A stretch of 64,000 nt of DNA from JASGCL01 sp965262775 (GTDB lineage Bacteria; Pseudomonadota; Alphaproteobacteria; JASGCL01). Each line of letters starts with the position of its first letter. Position 1 is the stretch's first letter. Positions 24,959-32,866 of this stretch are shown here, one piece after another. The position numbers were made by a program, and so were the translations under genes. Where the stretch lies: the NCBI GenBank assembly GCA_965262775.1, contig CBDHFT010000001.1, forward strand, positions 434,001 to 498,000. Direction: 5' to 3'. The notes beneath the pieces are model-generated. The model ran no database searches. It was not told the DNA's origin and saw only the letters and a list, made by a program, of their open reading frames with translations.

Positions 24959-26044
24959 TTATTTGCCTGATTTTTCCCGATTGCAATCACGGCACATGAC
25001 TTGGCAATTTTCTTGTATGGTTTTTCCGCCCAAGTGCCATGGTTTTTTATGGTCGGCTTCCATTTCATGATTCTTAAAAAATTTTTTGCAAGCGGGGCAT
25101 TTGCCTGCTTGTTTTTCAAAAGCTTTGGCTTTTTGGGTTTTGCTAAATGCACGCAAATTCAAATGACTTTCTTTTTTATCAAAAATATATTGATAAATAC
25201 CTTTGGCATTTTGTATTTCATCATCAAACAGCAAAAGATTTTTTATTTTATTTTCTAATTCTTTAGGATTAAATTTTTTATCTTTGTTTTCATTGTAAAT
25301 CTTTCCCCAAGCCACGCCCTGCATTATCTCTCTATATTCTATAAAATTATCTTTCACCCAAGCAATCACCCGATTAAAATAATTCCATAATTCTTGTGCA
25401 TCTTTGTCTTCTTGATGTTGCGTCATATATTCGGCTATTTTACCATTGCTTATCCAATCAAGCGTTGCTTCCAGATAATCTTGCCGAATGGCAGACCCCG
25501 CCAAATAATCGCCAGCGATATTGTGGGCTTGGCAATTTCTTCTGCTAAAATATCTTTTAGCGTCCGTCAGCCATGCCCCAGAATAAATGGAATTTTTTAT
25601 TTCTTGAGAATTTAATTTTTCGCCCGCAAAATTGATAACTTCAAACCAATCCAGCTTTTCGCTATCTGTGCCATTGCAAAAATAAACACTTAATTGATAA
25701 TCCAATATTTTTTCTTGTATATCTTTTGGTTGGGTATGAAATTTTTTTTCATTAACAGAAAAATCATTATTTAAATATTGGCAAATGCTTATGGTGCGTT
25801 GTTGCCCGTCTAACAATTCATAAGCGCCATTATCTTTTTCTACCCAATACATGACATTAAGCGGGTAGCCTTTTAAAATACTTTCTATAACGGCATTGCG
25901 TTGTTTGTCTTTATAAACAAATTCTCTTTGATATTGCGGGCGAATATCCAGCTTGCCATGATAGCCAACTACTCCTTCCTCGTCATTATCTACATAGTCT
26001 GCAAATAAATCACGAATAGCTATTTGTTTTGGTTTTATGTCCAT
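24959..26044 (-). CDS. DUF262-HNH endonuclease-like protein
   Basis: A 361-residue protein with an N-terminal DUF262 (ParB/GmrS-like) domain, whose family motif DGQQRTISI is at residues 79-87, and a C-terminal HNH nuclease. The HNH has a CPAC zinc knuckle, the catalytic EADHKKPWHLGG, and a closing CRDCNREKS. DUF262-HNH proteins occur in type IV-like restriction systems that cut modified DNA. Here it is the first gene of a three-gene AT-rich operon with an adenine methylase, so it may be the cutting partner of that methylase or a modification-dependent nuclease. The pairing is inferred from spacing (16 bases). Confidence 0.85.
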   Translation of the reverse strand: MDIKPKQIAIRDLFADYVDNDEEGVVGYHGKLDIRPQYQREFVYKDKQRNAVIESILKGYPLNVMYWVEKDNGAYELLDGQQRTISICQYLNNDFSVNEKKFHTQPKDIQEKILDYQLSVYFCNGTDSEKLDWFEVINFAGEKLNSQEIKNSIYSGAWLTDAKRYFSRRNCQAHNIAGDYLAGSAIRQDYLEATLDWISNGKIAEYMTQHQEDKDAQELWNYFNRVIAWVKDNFIEYREIMQGVAWGKIYNENKDKKFNPKELENKIKNLLLFDDEIQNAKGIYQYIFDKKESHLNLRAFSKTQKAKAFEKQAGKCPACKKFFKNHEMEADHKKPWHLGGKTIQENCQVMCRDCNREKSGK

Positions 26045-26081
26045 GAGTTATGAGTTATCTTTACCCCATTGTTATAAAAAA

Positions 26082-26177
26082 ATAAACCCCCGAATCACAA
26101 AGCTGAAAATATGCCCTGCGCAGCAGCCCCGCGAATCACGAACTTGAAAAGCCTAGAAAAGTTGCGACGCGCAAAAC
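26082..26177. repeat. Repeat remnant between the restriction-like operon and mfd
   Basis: AATAAACCCCCGAATCAC, then AGCTGAAAA, a near-repeat of GCGAATCACGAACTTGAAAA, CCTAG and AAGTTGCGACGCGCAA. The same pieces occur at 59399-59476 (AATAAACCCCCAAA, AAGTTGCGGTGCG) and 44254-44280 (GAATCTGAAAAGTTGCGG). This marks the second edge of the AT-rich cassette. Exact ends are estimates. Confidence 0.6.
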
Positions 26178-29100
26178 TTAAGCGAAGGCGACGAGAAGGG
26201 TTTTGGTGGTGCTTATCATTTGGTCGCGGTTGCGGTTGCCGAAATGAAAAATAATTTTTTCGCTGGTGATTTTGCCGTTTGGTTCTTTTATCATGCGCGC
26301 CTTTTTTTCTTTTAACAATGTTAATAATTTTTCGGGGTTTTTGACATGGTTGTTGTGAAACATGACGCTGGTGCTGTGGGGCGATATTTTTAATTCGGTC
26401 ACCCCCGCGGCGTAACATAATTGTTTTAATGCAATCACCGCCAACAGGTTTTTTGTTTCGGGCGGTATAACGCCAAAACGGTCGGTTAATGATTCCTCGA
26501 TATTTTTTAAATTTTTTTCATCCACCGATTCCGACAATTCCTTGTATAATGCCAACCGCACCATGTCGTCGGGAATATAATCTTCGGGTATGGCAACCGC
26601 CAGGGGCAAAACAATATGCGGCGACCAATCACGCAGCAAATTATTCGCCCTATCGCTGACGCTACTTGAGGGCAAAATATTTGCCCTATCGCTAACGCTG
26701 CTTGCTAGGCTTCGCCTAGAACCAGACTTTACAGCTTCTAGGCTCGAGGGGGCATTATCATTCGCCCCACCTACCGCTTCGCTGGTCGAGGGCAGGGCGG
26801 GGCTTGGCGCGCGGGTAATTTCCAAATCTTTGGCGGATAATTTGGCAATTTCTGCCATCACCATTTTTTGGTATAGTTCGATGCCGACCTCCCTCACATG
26901 GCCCGATTGTTCTTCGCCCAACAAATTGCCCGCCCCCCGCATATCCAGGTCGTGGCTGGCAAGCAAAAACCCCGCCCCCAGGTGGCTTAAATCATCTAAC
27001 AATTCTAATCTTTTTTTGGCATTTTTTGTTATGACTTTATCTTTCGGGTAAGTGATAAAACAATAACCCTGGCGGTTGCCACGCCCCACCCGCCCGCGTA
27101 ATTGATACAATTGCGCCAACCCAAATTGGTCGCCATGAAAAATAATCATGGTGTTGACATTGGGCAAATCCAAACCGCTTTCAATGATATTGGTCGACAA
27201 CAACCCATGATATTTGCCGTCGGCAAAATCGGTCATGGCTTGGTCAATATCCTCGCTCGGCATTTGGCCATGGGCCATGGTGATATTCATATCGGGGATA
27301 AGTTCGTGCAATGTTTTGTGAATGGTCGCCAATTGATTAACCCGCGGTGCCACCAAAAAAATTTGCCCGCCGCGCGCCATTTCGTTGGCGATAACCCGTT
27401 TCAAATCAAACGGGTTTAAATGCGCCACCATGGTTTTAATCGGCAACCGCCCAGGCGGCGGCGTGGCGATAAGCGACAGATCCTTGATACCGTGCAACGA
27501 CAATTGCAAACTGCGCGGTATGGGTGTGGCACTCATCGATAACAAATGAACATTTTTTGCCAATTCGCGGGCGCGTTCTTTTTGTTTAACGCCGAAGTGA
27601 TGTTCCTCATCCACCACCACCAGCCCCAAATTTTTTGGCGCGATGGAACGGTGCAGCAAACCATGGGTGCCGATAACAATATCAACCTCTCCCCTGGCCA
27701 ATTCTTCTTTGGTTTTTTTAATATCGCTGGTGGTGACAAAACGCGACATTTGTTTAATACGCACTGCAAAATTTTTAAAACGTTTCACAAAATGTTGATA
27801 ATGTTGCCGCGCCAACAATGTCGTGGGGGTGATAACCAAAACCTGTTTGCCCGCCATCACCGCGCAAAAACTGGCGCGCAACGCAACCTCGGTCTTGCCA
27901 AAACCAACATCGCCGCAAATCAATCGGTCCATCGGGCGTTCCTGCGCCAAATCATTTTTGACGACATTGATGGCTTGCTCCTGGTCGCGCGTTTCGGGGT
28001 ATGGAAACAATGACGCAAATTCTAAATAATCGCTGTCTTTGGGTATCAAAGATTCCGCCTTAATCGTTTGGCGCAAAGCGGCGTTGCGCGCCAACTTGGC
28101 CGCCAATTCTTTTATCCGCGCGCGGGTTTTGGCCACGCGGGCTTGCCAATCGGCCGAACCCAATTTATCCAATATATTATCCAACGGTGGCGCGGGGTCG
28201 GGCAAATCGCCGTAACGCTGCAACCTATCCAAATTTTCTATCGGCAAATATAATTTGTCGCCACCGCGATAACTTAACGACACGCAATCGTGAACTTGCC
28301 CGCCCGCGGTAACGGGTTTTAATCCCAAAAATTGTCCAATGCCGTAATCCAAATGGGTAATCAAATCGCCTTTTTTTAAAGTCGTAATATCCTTGATTAA
28401 TTTTTCGATGGTCGATTTGCTGTTTTTGCCAGTAAGGGGTGGTGCCCATTGAAACTCCACCTGAAAAATATCGTGGTCGGTAATAATATCAATATTATTA
28501 TTTTCGCCGCGCCAACTTTCGCCATGTTGCAATGGCAACACCGCCAGCAAAATTTTTTTTACGCCATCTTCTATTATCTCATCTATATTTTTTTTGTTTT
28601 CTGGGGTTGACCTATTGGCTTCTAAAACAATCACGGGCGGCAATGTATCATCGGCCAATAATTTTTGCCAACGGTGCAGGCTGGCGATGTTGTGCGCGGC
28701 TATCAAAATACTATGCGGTGATTTTTTTATCATCGCCAATAATTTTTCTTGGAATGTTTCGTCGGGCGCATCGGCGGTATTTTTTGCGCCCAGCGCGGCG
28801 TTATTCACCGCCCGCCGTGCCTGAACCACGTGCGTGGTAATAAATTCTTGCCAATTGGGCGCGTTATGTTCCCCTACCGCTTCATTGTTTAAGGGCGCGG
28901 CGGCATGGGCCGAGGTGAGGCGACCAGCAGACAGGGGAACGATGGGCATTGAGGTAGCAGATGTGAAGTTGGCGGCCTCATTTATTTTTTCATGAATACA
29001 GAAAAAATCTTTTATTTTTTGTTGCCAAGATTCGACCGACAAAGAAAATTTTTCAGGCGGCAACGGCGGATAAATAAAATAATTGGGATTTTTTTTATGT

Positions 29101-30152
29101 TCTTGTTTTTTAATGGCAAATTCGGCTTGTCGCTCTTCATAATCTTTTTGCTTGATGGCAAATTGCTGGCTTATTTCGGCGGCGGCACGCCCGTGAAAAA
29201 AGAACAAAAAGTCGTCATGCAAATAATCAAAAAAATAACAACATGAATCAAAAAACAAAGGATAATAATATTGCAAATCATTCTGGGTTAATAGATTGTT
29301 AGAAAAAATTTCGCCAGGTAAAGACAAAGAAAATTCTTCACGCATATTTTTTAAAAAATTCTTTTGGCTTGCGGTATCAAGCGGTATTTCCGATATGGGC
29401 AAAATATTAACCTGCTCTATTTTTTCCAAATTTTTTAACCGCCGTTGATCCAGCGGCGAAAAATAATTTATCTGTTCTATTTTATCGCCAAAGAAATCTA
29501 TCCGAATGGGCATGGCTTGCCCTTGGTTGGACAATAAATTCATGATGGGAAAAATATCAATAATCCCGCCGTGGCGCACCATGTCGCCGAATGTTCGAAC
29601 CTCCGCCGTGGTTTCATAACCCATTGTTATTAAATTTTTTAACAATGCCGCCATGTTGTAATCCTCGCCCGTTTTTATCGACAATATTTTTTGTGCAAAA
29701 AAGGAAGGCGGCGCAATGGGGGCCAGCAACGCCGCGTAGCAAGTGACAACCGCGAAGTTAACGTGGTTTTGTTGTAATGCGAATAAAGTCAGGGCGCGTT
29801 CGCGGATAATATCGGGGTTATCGTCAAACGGCGGAAAAGAAAAAATTGTTAGATGCGGGCGATGAAACAACAACCATTGTTTTTGCATCAACATTTCCTG
29901 TTGGTCGCGACAAACAATCACCAGGTTTTTTTTATTTGATTGGTTGCTGGCCAAGCGCGCCAACAACCCCGCCATGGCCAACGGTGGGGGAGGCGCCCCG
30001 CCAAGCGTTTGATTATGCGCGTCCCCAGATCCATCCACCAACCCCGAAACCAAAGCAATGTCATGCGAATTATCTTTGCCAATTTTTTTTCTAAAATCTT
30101 GGAAATGCTGGTCGATGGTATTTTCAGCCGTGAAAAAAATATTGCGGGTCAT
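26178..30152 (-). CDS. mfd: Transcription-repair coupling factor Mfd
   Basis: Translocase that removes RNA polymerase stalled at lesions and recruits UvrA. The helicase motifs are complete: DRLICGDVGFGKTEVA (Walker A), VDEEHHFGV (Walker B, DEEH), MSATPIPRSL, and QLRGRVGRGNRQGYC. The RNA-polymerase-interaction region is just before them (HLDYGIGQFLG). At 1324 residues it is about 170 longer than usual. Part of the excess is an insert at about residues 1100-1175 encoded by palindromic repeats (26647-26793), with SVSDRAN appearing twice. Another low-complexity insert around 400-450 includes a weaker repeat copy. sdhE overlaps its start by 4 bases (ATGA). Confidence 0.94.
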   Translation of the reverse strand: MTRNIFFTAENTIDQHFQDFRKKIGKDNSHDIALVSGLVDGSGDAHNQTLGGAPPPPLAMAGLLARLASNQSNKKNLVIVCRDQQEMLMQKQWLLFHRPHLTIFSFPPFDDNPDIIRERALTLFALQQNHVNFAVVTCYAALLAPIAPPSFFAQKILSIKTGEDYNMAALLKNLITMGYETTAEVRTFGDMVRHGGIIDIFPIMNLLSNQGQAMPIRIDFFGDKIEQINYFSPLDQRRLKNLEKIEQVNILPISEIPLDTASQKNFLKNMREEFSLSLPGEIFSNNLLTQNDLQYYYPLFFDSCCYFFDYLHDDFLFFFHGRAAAEISQQFAIKQKDYEERQAEFAIKKQEHKKNPNYFIYPPLPPEKFSLSVESWQQKIKDFFCIHEKINEAANFTSATSMPIVPLSAGRLTSAHAAAPLNNEAVGEHNAPNWQEFITTHVVQARRAVNNAALGAKNTADAPDETFQEKLLAMIKKSPHSILIAAHNIASLHRWQKLLADDTLPPVIVLEANRSTPENKKNIDEIIEDGVKKILLAVLPLQHGESWRGENNNIDIITDHDIFQVEFQWAPPLTGKNSKSTIEKLIKDITTLKKGDLITHLDYGIGQFLGLKPVTAGGQVHDCVSLSYRGGDKLYLPIENLDRLQRYGDLPDPAPPLDNILDKLGSADWQARVAKTRARIKELAAKLARNAALRQTIKAESLIPKDSDYLEFASLFPYPETRDQEQAINVVKNDLAQERPMDRLICGDVGFGKTEVALRASFCAVMAGKQVLVITPTTLLARQHYQHFVKRFKNFAVRIKQMSRFVTTSDIKKTKEELARGEVDIVIGTHGLLHRSIAPKNLGLVVVDEEHHFGVKQKERARELAKNVHLLSMSATPIPRSLQLSLHGIKDLSLIATPPPGRLPIKTMVAHLNPFDLKRVIANEMARGGQIFLVAPRVNQLATIHKTLHELIPDMNITMAHGQMPSEDIDQAMTDFADGKYHGLLSTNIIESGLDLPNVNTMIIFHGDQFGLAQLYQLRGRVGRGNRQGYCFITYPKDKVITKNAKKRLELLDDLSHLGAGFLLASHDLDMRGAGNLLGEEQSGHVREVGIELYQKMVMAEIAKLSAKDLEITRAPSPALPSTSEAVGGANDNAPSSLEAVKSGSRRSLASSVSDRANILPSSSVSDRANNLLRDWSPHIVLPLAVAIPEDYIPDDMVRLALYKELSESVDEKNLKNIEESLTDRFGVIPPETKNLLAVIALKQLCYAAGVTELKISPHSTSVMFHNNHVKNPEKLLTLLKEKKARMIKEPNGKITSEKIIFHFGNRNRDQMISTTKTLLVAFA
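26647..26793. repeat. Palindromic repeats inserted in frame inside mfd
   Basis: Copies of the moaC-end element: one full copy at 26647-26673 (identical to 23129-23155), a second starting at 26683 that runs into the hairpin GCTAGGC-TTC-GCCTAGA at 26704-26720, and a degraded copy at 26766-26793. All three are read through by mfd without a stop. They encode a Ser/Arg/Ala-rich linker between the helicase core and the C-terminal UvrA-binding domain. Confidence 0.85.
28871..28895. repeat. Possible degraded copy of the palindromic element in mfd
   Basis: CCCCTACCGCTTCATTG followed by TTTAAGGG resembles the element GCCCTACCGCTTCGCTACTT...AGGG. It lies in the second non-conserved stretch of Mfd (about residues 419-427), where the family has no such insert. 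Similarity is partial. Confidence 0.4.
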
Positions 30153-30409
30153 GGTTTATATCGATGAAGCATGTTGTGCAATGTTTGCTTGGTGGGGGTG
30201 GCGATAAAAAAATCTAGCAAGTCTTCTTCATCTTGTTTTAAAAAATTAATAAGCCTGCGCAATTGGTCTTCTTGCCAACCATCAAAATTGGTTTCAATCT
30301 CTTCCGCAAAAAAATTTGTTAATTGAATAGTTAATTCCTTGGTACCGCGTTGTTTACAACGCCAAACAATTTCTGCAACCAATTGGTTGCGCAATGGGGA
30401 AAGGGTCAT
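30149..30409 (-). CDS. sdhE: Succinate dehydrogenase assembly factor SdhE
   Basis: Small FAD assembly factor (DUF339) that helps flavinylate SdhA. 86 residues with the conserved RG-x-x-E motif in WRCKQRGTKEL near residues 16-26 and the acidic helix DEEDLLDFF near residue 59. The position next to mfd is common in alphaproteobacteria, and the stop overlaps the mfd start, so the two are translationally coupled. Confidence 0.88.
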   Translation of the reverse strand: MTLSPLRNQLVAEIVWRCKQRGTKELTIQLTNFFAEEIETNFDGWQEDQLRRLINFLKQDEEDLLDFFIATPTKQTLHNMLHRYKP

Positions 30410-30473
30410 GACATGATGCCAAATGATTTTTATGAACAGGCAGGCCCGCTAGTAATTTTCTCAAAATAAAAAA

Positions 30474-30549
30474 TGGTAGGCCTGGCAGGAATCGAACCTG
30501 CGACCAAACCGTTATGAGCGGTCCGCTCTGACCCCTGAGCTACAGGCCT
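30474..30549 (-). tRNA. tRNA-Ile2 (CAU anticodon)
   Basis: A 76-base cloverleaf on the minus strand including an encoded CCA end. The acceptor stem AGGCCTG pairs fully with CAGGCCT, the D-arm is GCTCAGGGGTCAGAGC, the anticodon stem-loop CCGCTCATAACGG has anticodon CAT, and the T-arm is GCAGGTTCGATTCCTGC. The A1-U72 pair and AGGCCTGTAGCTC start resemble isoleucine tRNAs, so this is more likely the lysidine-modified Ile2 tRNA than elongator Met. It cannot be the initiator. Confidence 0.9.
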
Positions 30550-30609
30550 ATCAAGAAAATGATTAGAGCATGCCGCCTAAAAATTCAAGCGACAATACGA
30601 TTTAAAGGA

Positions 30610-30915
30610 TTATTTTATAATATAAAATATTTCGTCGAATTCTATCGGGTCGAACAGCCCAAGGTAACGCCGACCATCTGTTTTACCGCTGGTTAAATAA
30701 CAATTGCCTGGGGTTAATTGCACCCGTTTTACATTGATACGATTGCTTAAAATATCAATCAGGTCGCGCATCGATTGCCGTTCGCTCGCTTTCCCCTTGC
30801 ATAGGTAGGATAACATTTTGCCTTCTTGGCCAGCCGCCAACTGTTCGCGAGCGGACAGGTTATGCCCGAGGGTGAGGGAAAGGATAAGGGCGAGGCAAAT
30901 AAAATATTTTTTCAT
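30610..30915 (-). CDS. Small exported hypothetical protein
   Basis: A 101-residue protein with a signal peptide (MKKYFICLALILSLTLGHNLSA, cleavage near residue 22). The mature part has two cysteines (LSYLCKGK and GNCYLTSG) that could form a disulfide in the periplasm. No family recognised. No good ribosome site is seen before the ATG. Confidence 0.65.
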   Translation of the reverse strand: MKKYFICLALILSLTLGHNLSAREQLAAGQEGKMLSYLCKGKASERQSMRDLIDILSNRINVKRVQLTPGNCYLTSGKTDGRRYLGLFDPIEFDEIFYIIK

Positions 30916-31103
30916 GGGTGATTAAGGTTAAGCTAGTCGATGGGTTTTTTTTGGGTGGCTATATTGGTGATAAGCCATGATAATGGTATTGGTAAATTGC
31001 CTTGCGGCGCATTGTCAAACCCTGTTATTTATAATTTTTATATTATCAAAAATAGTCGCGCGAGTCAAAAGAAAAAGATGTAGCCGTATAAGGTGGGGAT
31101 GAA

Positions 31104-31136
31104 TAAAAAAGGCACCTGTTGAAACAACAGATGCCT
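31104..31136 (-). terminator. Intrinsic terminator of the 55-residue exported protein gene
   Basis: Inverted repeat AGGCACCTGTTG (31110-31121) and CAACAGATGCCT (31125-31136) with an AAA loop. On the minus strand it is followed by a T-run (A-run 31105-31110). It is nearly the same sequence as the terminator at 31479, as expected if gene and terminator were duplicated together. Confidence 0.85.
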
Positions 31137-31172
31137 ACAAAAAATAAATTTTTTTGTTAATGAAAAAACGAA

Positions 31173-31340
31173 TTACATTTTCATCATTTTTTCGCATTTT
31201 TTCATCATTTTTTGGTCAGCGGCAGTCATTGACGCCTTGTCCATTTTCATCAACTTGTCGCATTTGGCTTTCATGTTGCCAGCAGAAGCGCTAGCGGCAA
31301 GAACCAAAGCAATAGCGATCATGAGAGATATTTTTTTCAT
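31173..31340 (-). CDS. Small exported Met/Lys-rich protein (copy A)
   Basis: A 55-residue gene with a signal peptide (MKKISLMIAIALVLAASASA) and a 35-residue mature part with two cysteines: KAKCDKLMKMDKAS, then DQKMMKKCEKMMKM. An AAGGAG ribosome site precedes the ATG by a good spacing, and an intrinsic terminator follows. The layout Lys-Cys-Asp-x-Leu, then Asp, then Asp-x-Lys and a second Cys is shared with the gene at 31548, so the two are paralogues. Methionine and lysine make up most of the mature chain. Function unknown; a periplasmic metal or envelope role is speculation. Confidence 0.75.
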   Translation of the reverse strand: MKKISLMIAIALVLAASASAGNMKAKCDKLMKMDKASMTAADQKMMKKCEKMMKM

Positions 31341-31478
31341 GAGGTATACTCCTTATATTTTTATTAAGATTGTTATCGCTGGCATTATTGTCAGCGGATA
31401 AATGATAGAAATTTATTTTTTAGGAATGGCAAGTTGTGCGATTGCCATTTACCTTGCAATCACAAAATGTCGCCAAAT

Positions 31479-31515
31479 AAAAAAGGCATCTGTTTTAAGA
31501 AAAAAACAGATGCCT
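31479..31515 (-). terminator. Intrinsic terminator of the 61-residue exported protein gene
   Basis: A perfect 13-base stem, AGGCATCTGTTTT (31484-31496) with AAAACAGATGCCT (31503-31515). On the minus strand it is followed by a run of T (A-run 31479-31484). It closely resembles the terminator at 31104. Confidence 0.9.
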
Positions 31516-31547
31516 TCAAAAATAAACTTTTTGCTAGAAGTTAAATA

Positions 31548-31733
31548 TTATAGTTTTGCTTTTTTGCAATCTTCTAAATATTTTTTATCTTCTGGAGTGA
31601 TGGTAGTTGTACCAGCGGTATCCAATTGTCTCAATTGGTCGCACTTGGCTTTGTCAACCTTGGCAGCTTGGGCAGCAACCGCGGCTGAAGTGATAACAAA
31701 GGTCAGAGCTAAAAGAGCAAAGATTTTTTTCAT
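31548..31733 (-). CDS. Small exported protein (copy B, paralogue of copy A)
   Basis: 61 residues from ATG 31733, chosen because a perfect AAGGAG lies just upstream and a signal peptide follows (MKKIFALLALTFVITSAAVA, cleavage near AQA). The mature part KVDKAKCDQLRQLDTAG ... TPEDKKYLEDCKKAKL has two cysteines spaced as in copy A. It has its own strong promoter, a leader hairpin and a 13-base-pair terminator, so it is probably highly expressed. Unknown family. Confidence 0.8.
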   Translation of the reverse strand: MKKIFALLALTFVITSAAVAAQAAKVDKAKCDQLRQLDTAGTTTITPEDKKYLEDCKKAKL

Positions 31734-31775
31734 GTTTGTTTCTCCTTTCGTGAGTAAAAAACGATGTGAGTAAAA

Positions 31776-31805
31776 AATGTTCCAAACTTCATTGCCTGGA
31801 ACATT
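31776..31805 (-). promoter_or_regulatory. Stem-loop at the 5' end of the copy B transcript
   Basis: Arms AATGTTCCA (31776-31784) and TGGAACATT (31797-31805) form a 9-base stem, followed on the minus strand by five T. Given the promoter at 31810-31838, the hairpin would sit at the very 5' end of the mRNA. It could protect the message from decay, or act as an attenuator. Between it and the gene, GTGAGTAAAAAA occurs twice. Confidence 0.6.
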
Positions 31806-31809
31806 TACG

Positions 31810-31838
31810 AATATAAACTCTTTTCTTTTTAAGGTCAA
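31810..31838 (-). promoter_or_regulatory. Sigma-70 type promoter of copy B
   Basis: On the minus strand, -35 TTGACC (31833-31838), a 17-base spacer and -10 TATATT (31810-31815). The predicted start is near 31803, giving a leader of about 70 bases before ATG 31733. Confidence 0.7.
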
Positions 31839-32146
31839 GCAAAGTAGGATTTTTTTTGCATTAAATCGCTTTTTTTAAAAATATTTTGCATTTTTAGACA
31901 AAAAATAGATATTTATTCTTGAATTTTTAAGTTTCGCAACTTTCTATTTACTTAATTACTATTTGCGCTGTATTTTACATTTGATTTCTGTTTTTTTTGG
32001 GCCGACATCGTGCGCTTGAATTAAGCTAGCGGTGGCGCGCGAAGACAAATTTACACCGCGAATGGCAAAATGGTGCAGTTTTGCCGCAATGAAAGGGCTA
32101 CGGGGTGGGCAAACGCCCGTTTAATAATTTTTATGGTATAAAAAAA
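31839..32146. other. Intergenic region, no gene seen
   Basis: 308 bases between the copy B promoter and the racemase stop. The left half is very AT-rich with T-runs. The right half is more GC-rich and holds a GGGC-AAAC-GCCC hairpin at about 32107-32118 followed by T-rich sequence. No open frame longer than about 20 codons and no recognised RNA. Confidence 0.5.
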
Positions 32147-32857
32147 TTAGCCCTTAGCGCGCGGATAGGCGTAAGAATTTATTTTGCTGGTGCTAAGCCC
32201 CGCCCCGATGATTGCTTCGCACATTTTCACCGCCGTCGCCACACCGTCGATGACGGGCAAGCCGCAGGCCTTGCTCAGATCCTTGGTCAGGTCGGCCATG
32301 CCCGCGCAACCCAATATAATGGCTTCGCAATTATCTTCACGCACCGCACGCATGATTTCATCTTTAATTTTTTGTCGCGCTTCATCGCCCTTGCGCCCTT
32401 CTTCTTCTAATTGCAACACGGGAATATCGGCGGCGCGGACCTTGCGGCAAAAATGCGCCATGCCATATTTGTGGGCTAATTCTTCGATAATCGGCACCGA
32501 CCGTTGCAAAGTTGTCACCACCGAAAAAGACGTTGCCAACATCGACGCGGCGTGCATTGCCGCTTCGCAAATGCCAAGCACGGGTCCCGCAACAATTTCG
32601 CGGCAAGCACCAAGCCCAGGATCATCGAAACAGGCCAAGACAAAACCATCGGCCCCCGCGGCTTCGGCTTTTTTCATTTCGCGTAACAGGGATGGCAGGC
32701 TCATGGCCTCGTCATAATGCCCCTCGATAGATGCAGGGGTGTCGGTGGGGTTGCTGGCAATAATTTCGGTGCCAGCATTTTTTATTTTTTCTGCCACCAA
32801 GCGACATTTTTCTGTCATGCTGGCGGTTGAATTGGGGTTGATAATCGCGATTTTCAT
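32147..32857 (-). CDS. Hydantoin/allantoin racemase family (Asp/Glu racemase fold)
   Basis: A 236-residue cofactor-independent racemase. The two catalytic cysteines are Cys76 (VLACFDDPG) and Cys184 (ILGCAGMADL), and INPNSTASM at the N-terminus is typical of HyuE/HpxA-type hydantoin or allantoin racemases. It is the last gene of the liv-type operon, 9 bases after livF, which suggests that the transporter takes up a chiral ureide or hydantoin. With allantoicase at 20.4 kb, allantoin is the likeliest substrate, but this is inferred. Confidence 0.85.
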   Translation of the reverse strand: MKIAIINPNSTASMTEKCRLVAEKIKNAGTEIIASNPTDTPASIEGHYDEAMSLPSLLREMKKAEAAGADGFVLACFDDPGLGACREIVAGPVLGICEAAMHAASMLATSFSVVTTLQRSVPIIEELAHKYGMAHFCRKVRAADIPVLQLEEEGRKGDEARQKIKDEIMRAVREDNCEAIILGCAGMADLTKDLSKACGLPVIDGVATAVKMCEAIIGAGLSTSKINSYAYPRAKG

Positions 32858-32866
32858 TTTTGAATG

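Noticed and set aside
24943..25152. 70-residue extension of the EcoRI-type methylase
   Set aside because: It overlaps the conserved HNH motif of the upstream nuclease gene and is not family-like. A good ribosome site fits ATG 24942.
30474..30549. Initiator or elongator tRNA-Met
   Set aside because: A fully paired A1-U72 acceptor rules out the initiator. The acceptor and D-arm sequence resemble isoleucine tRNA more than elongator Met, so Ile2 is preferred, though not proven.
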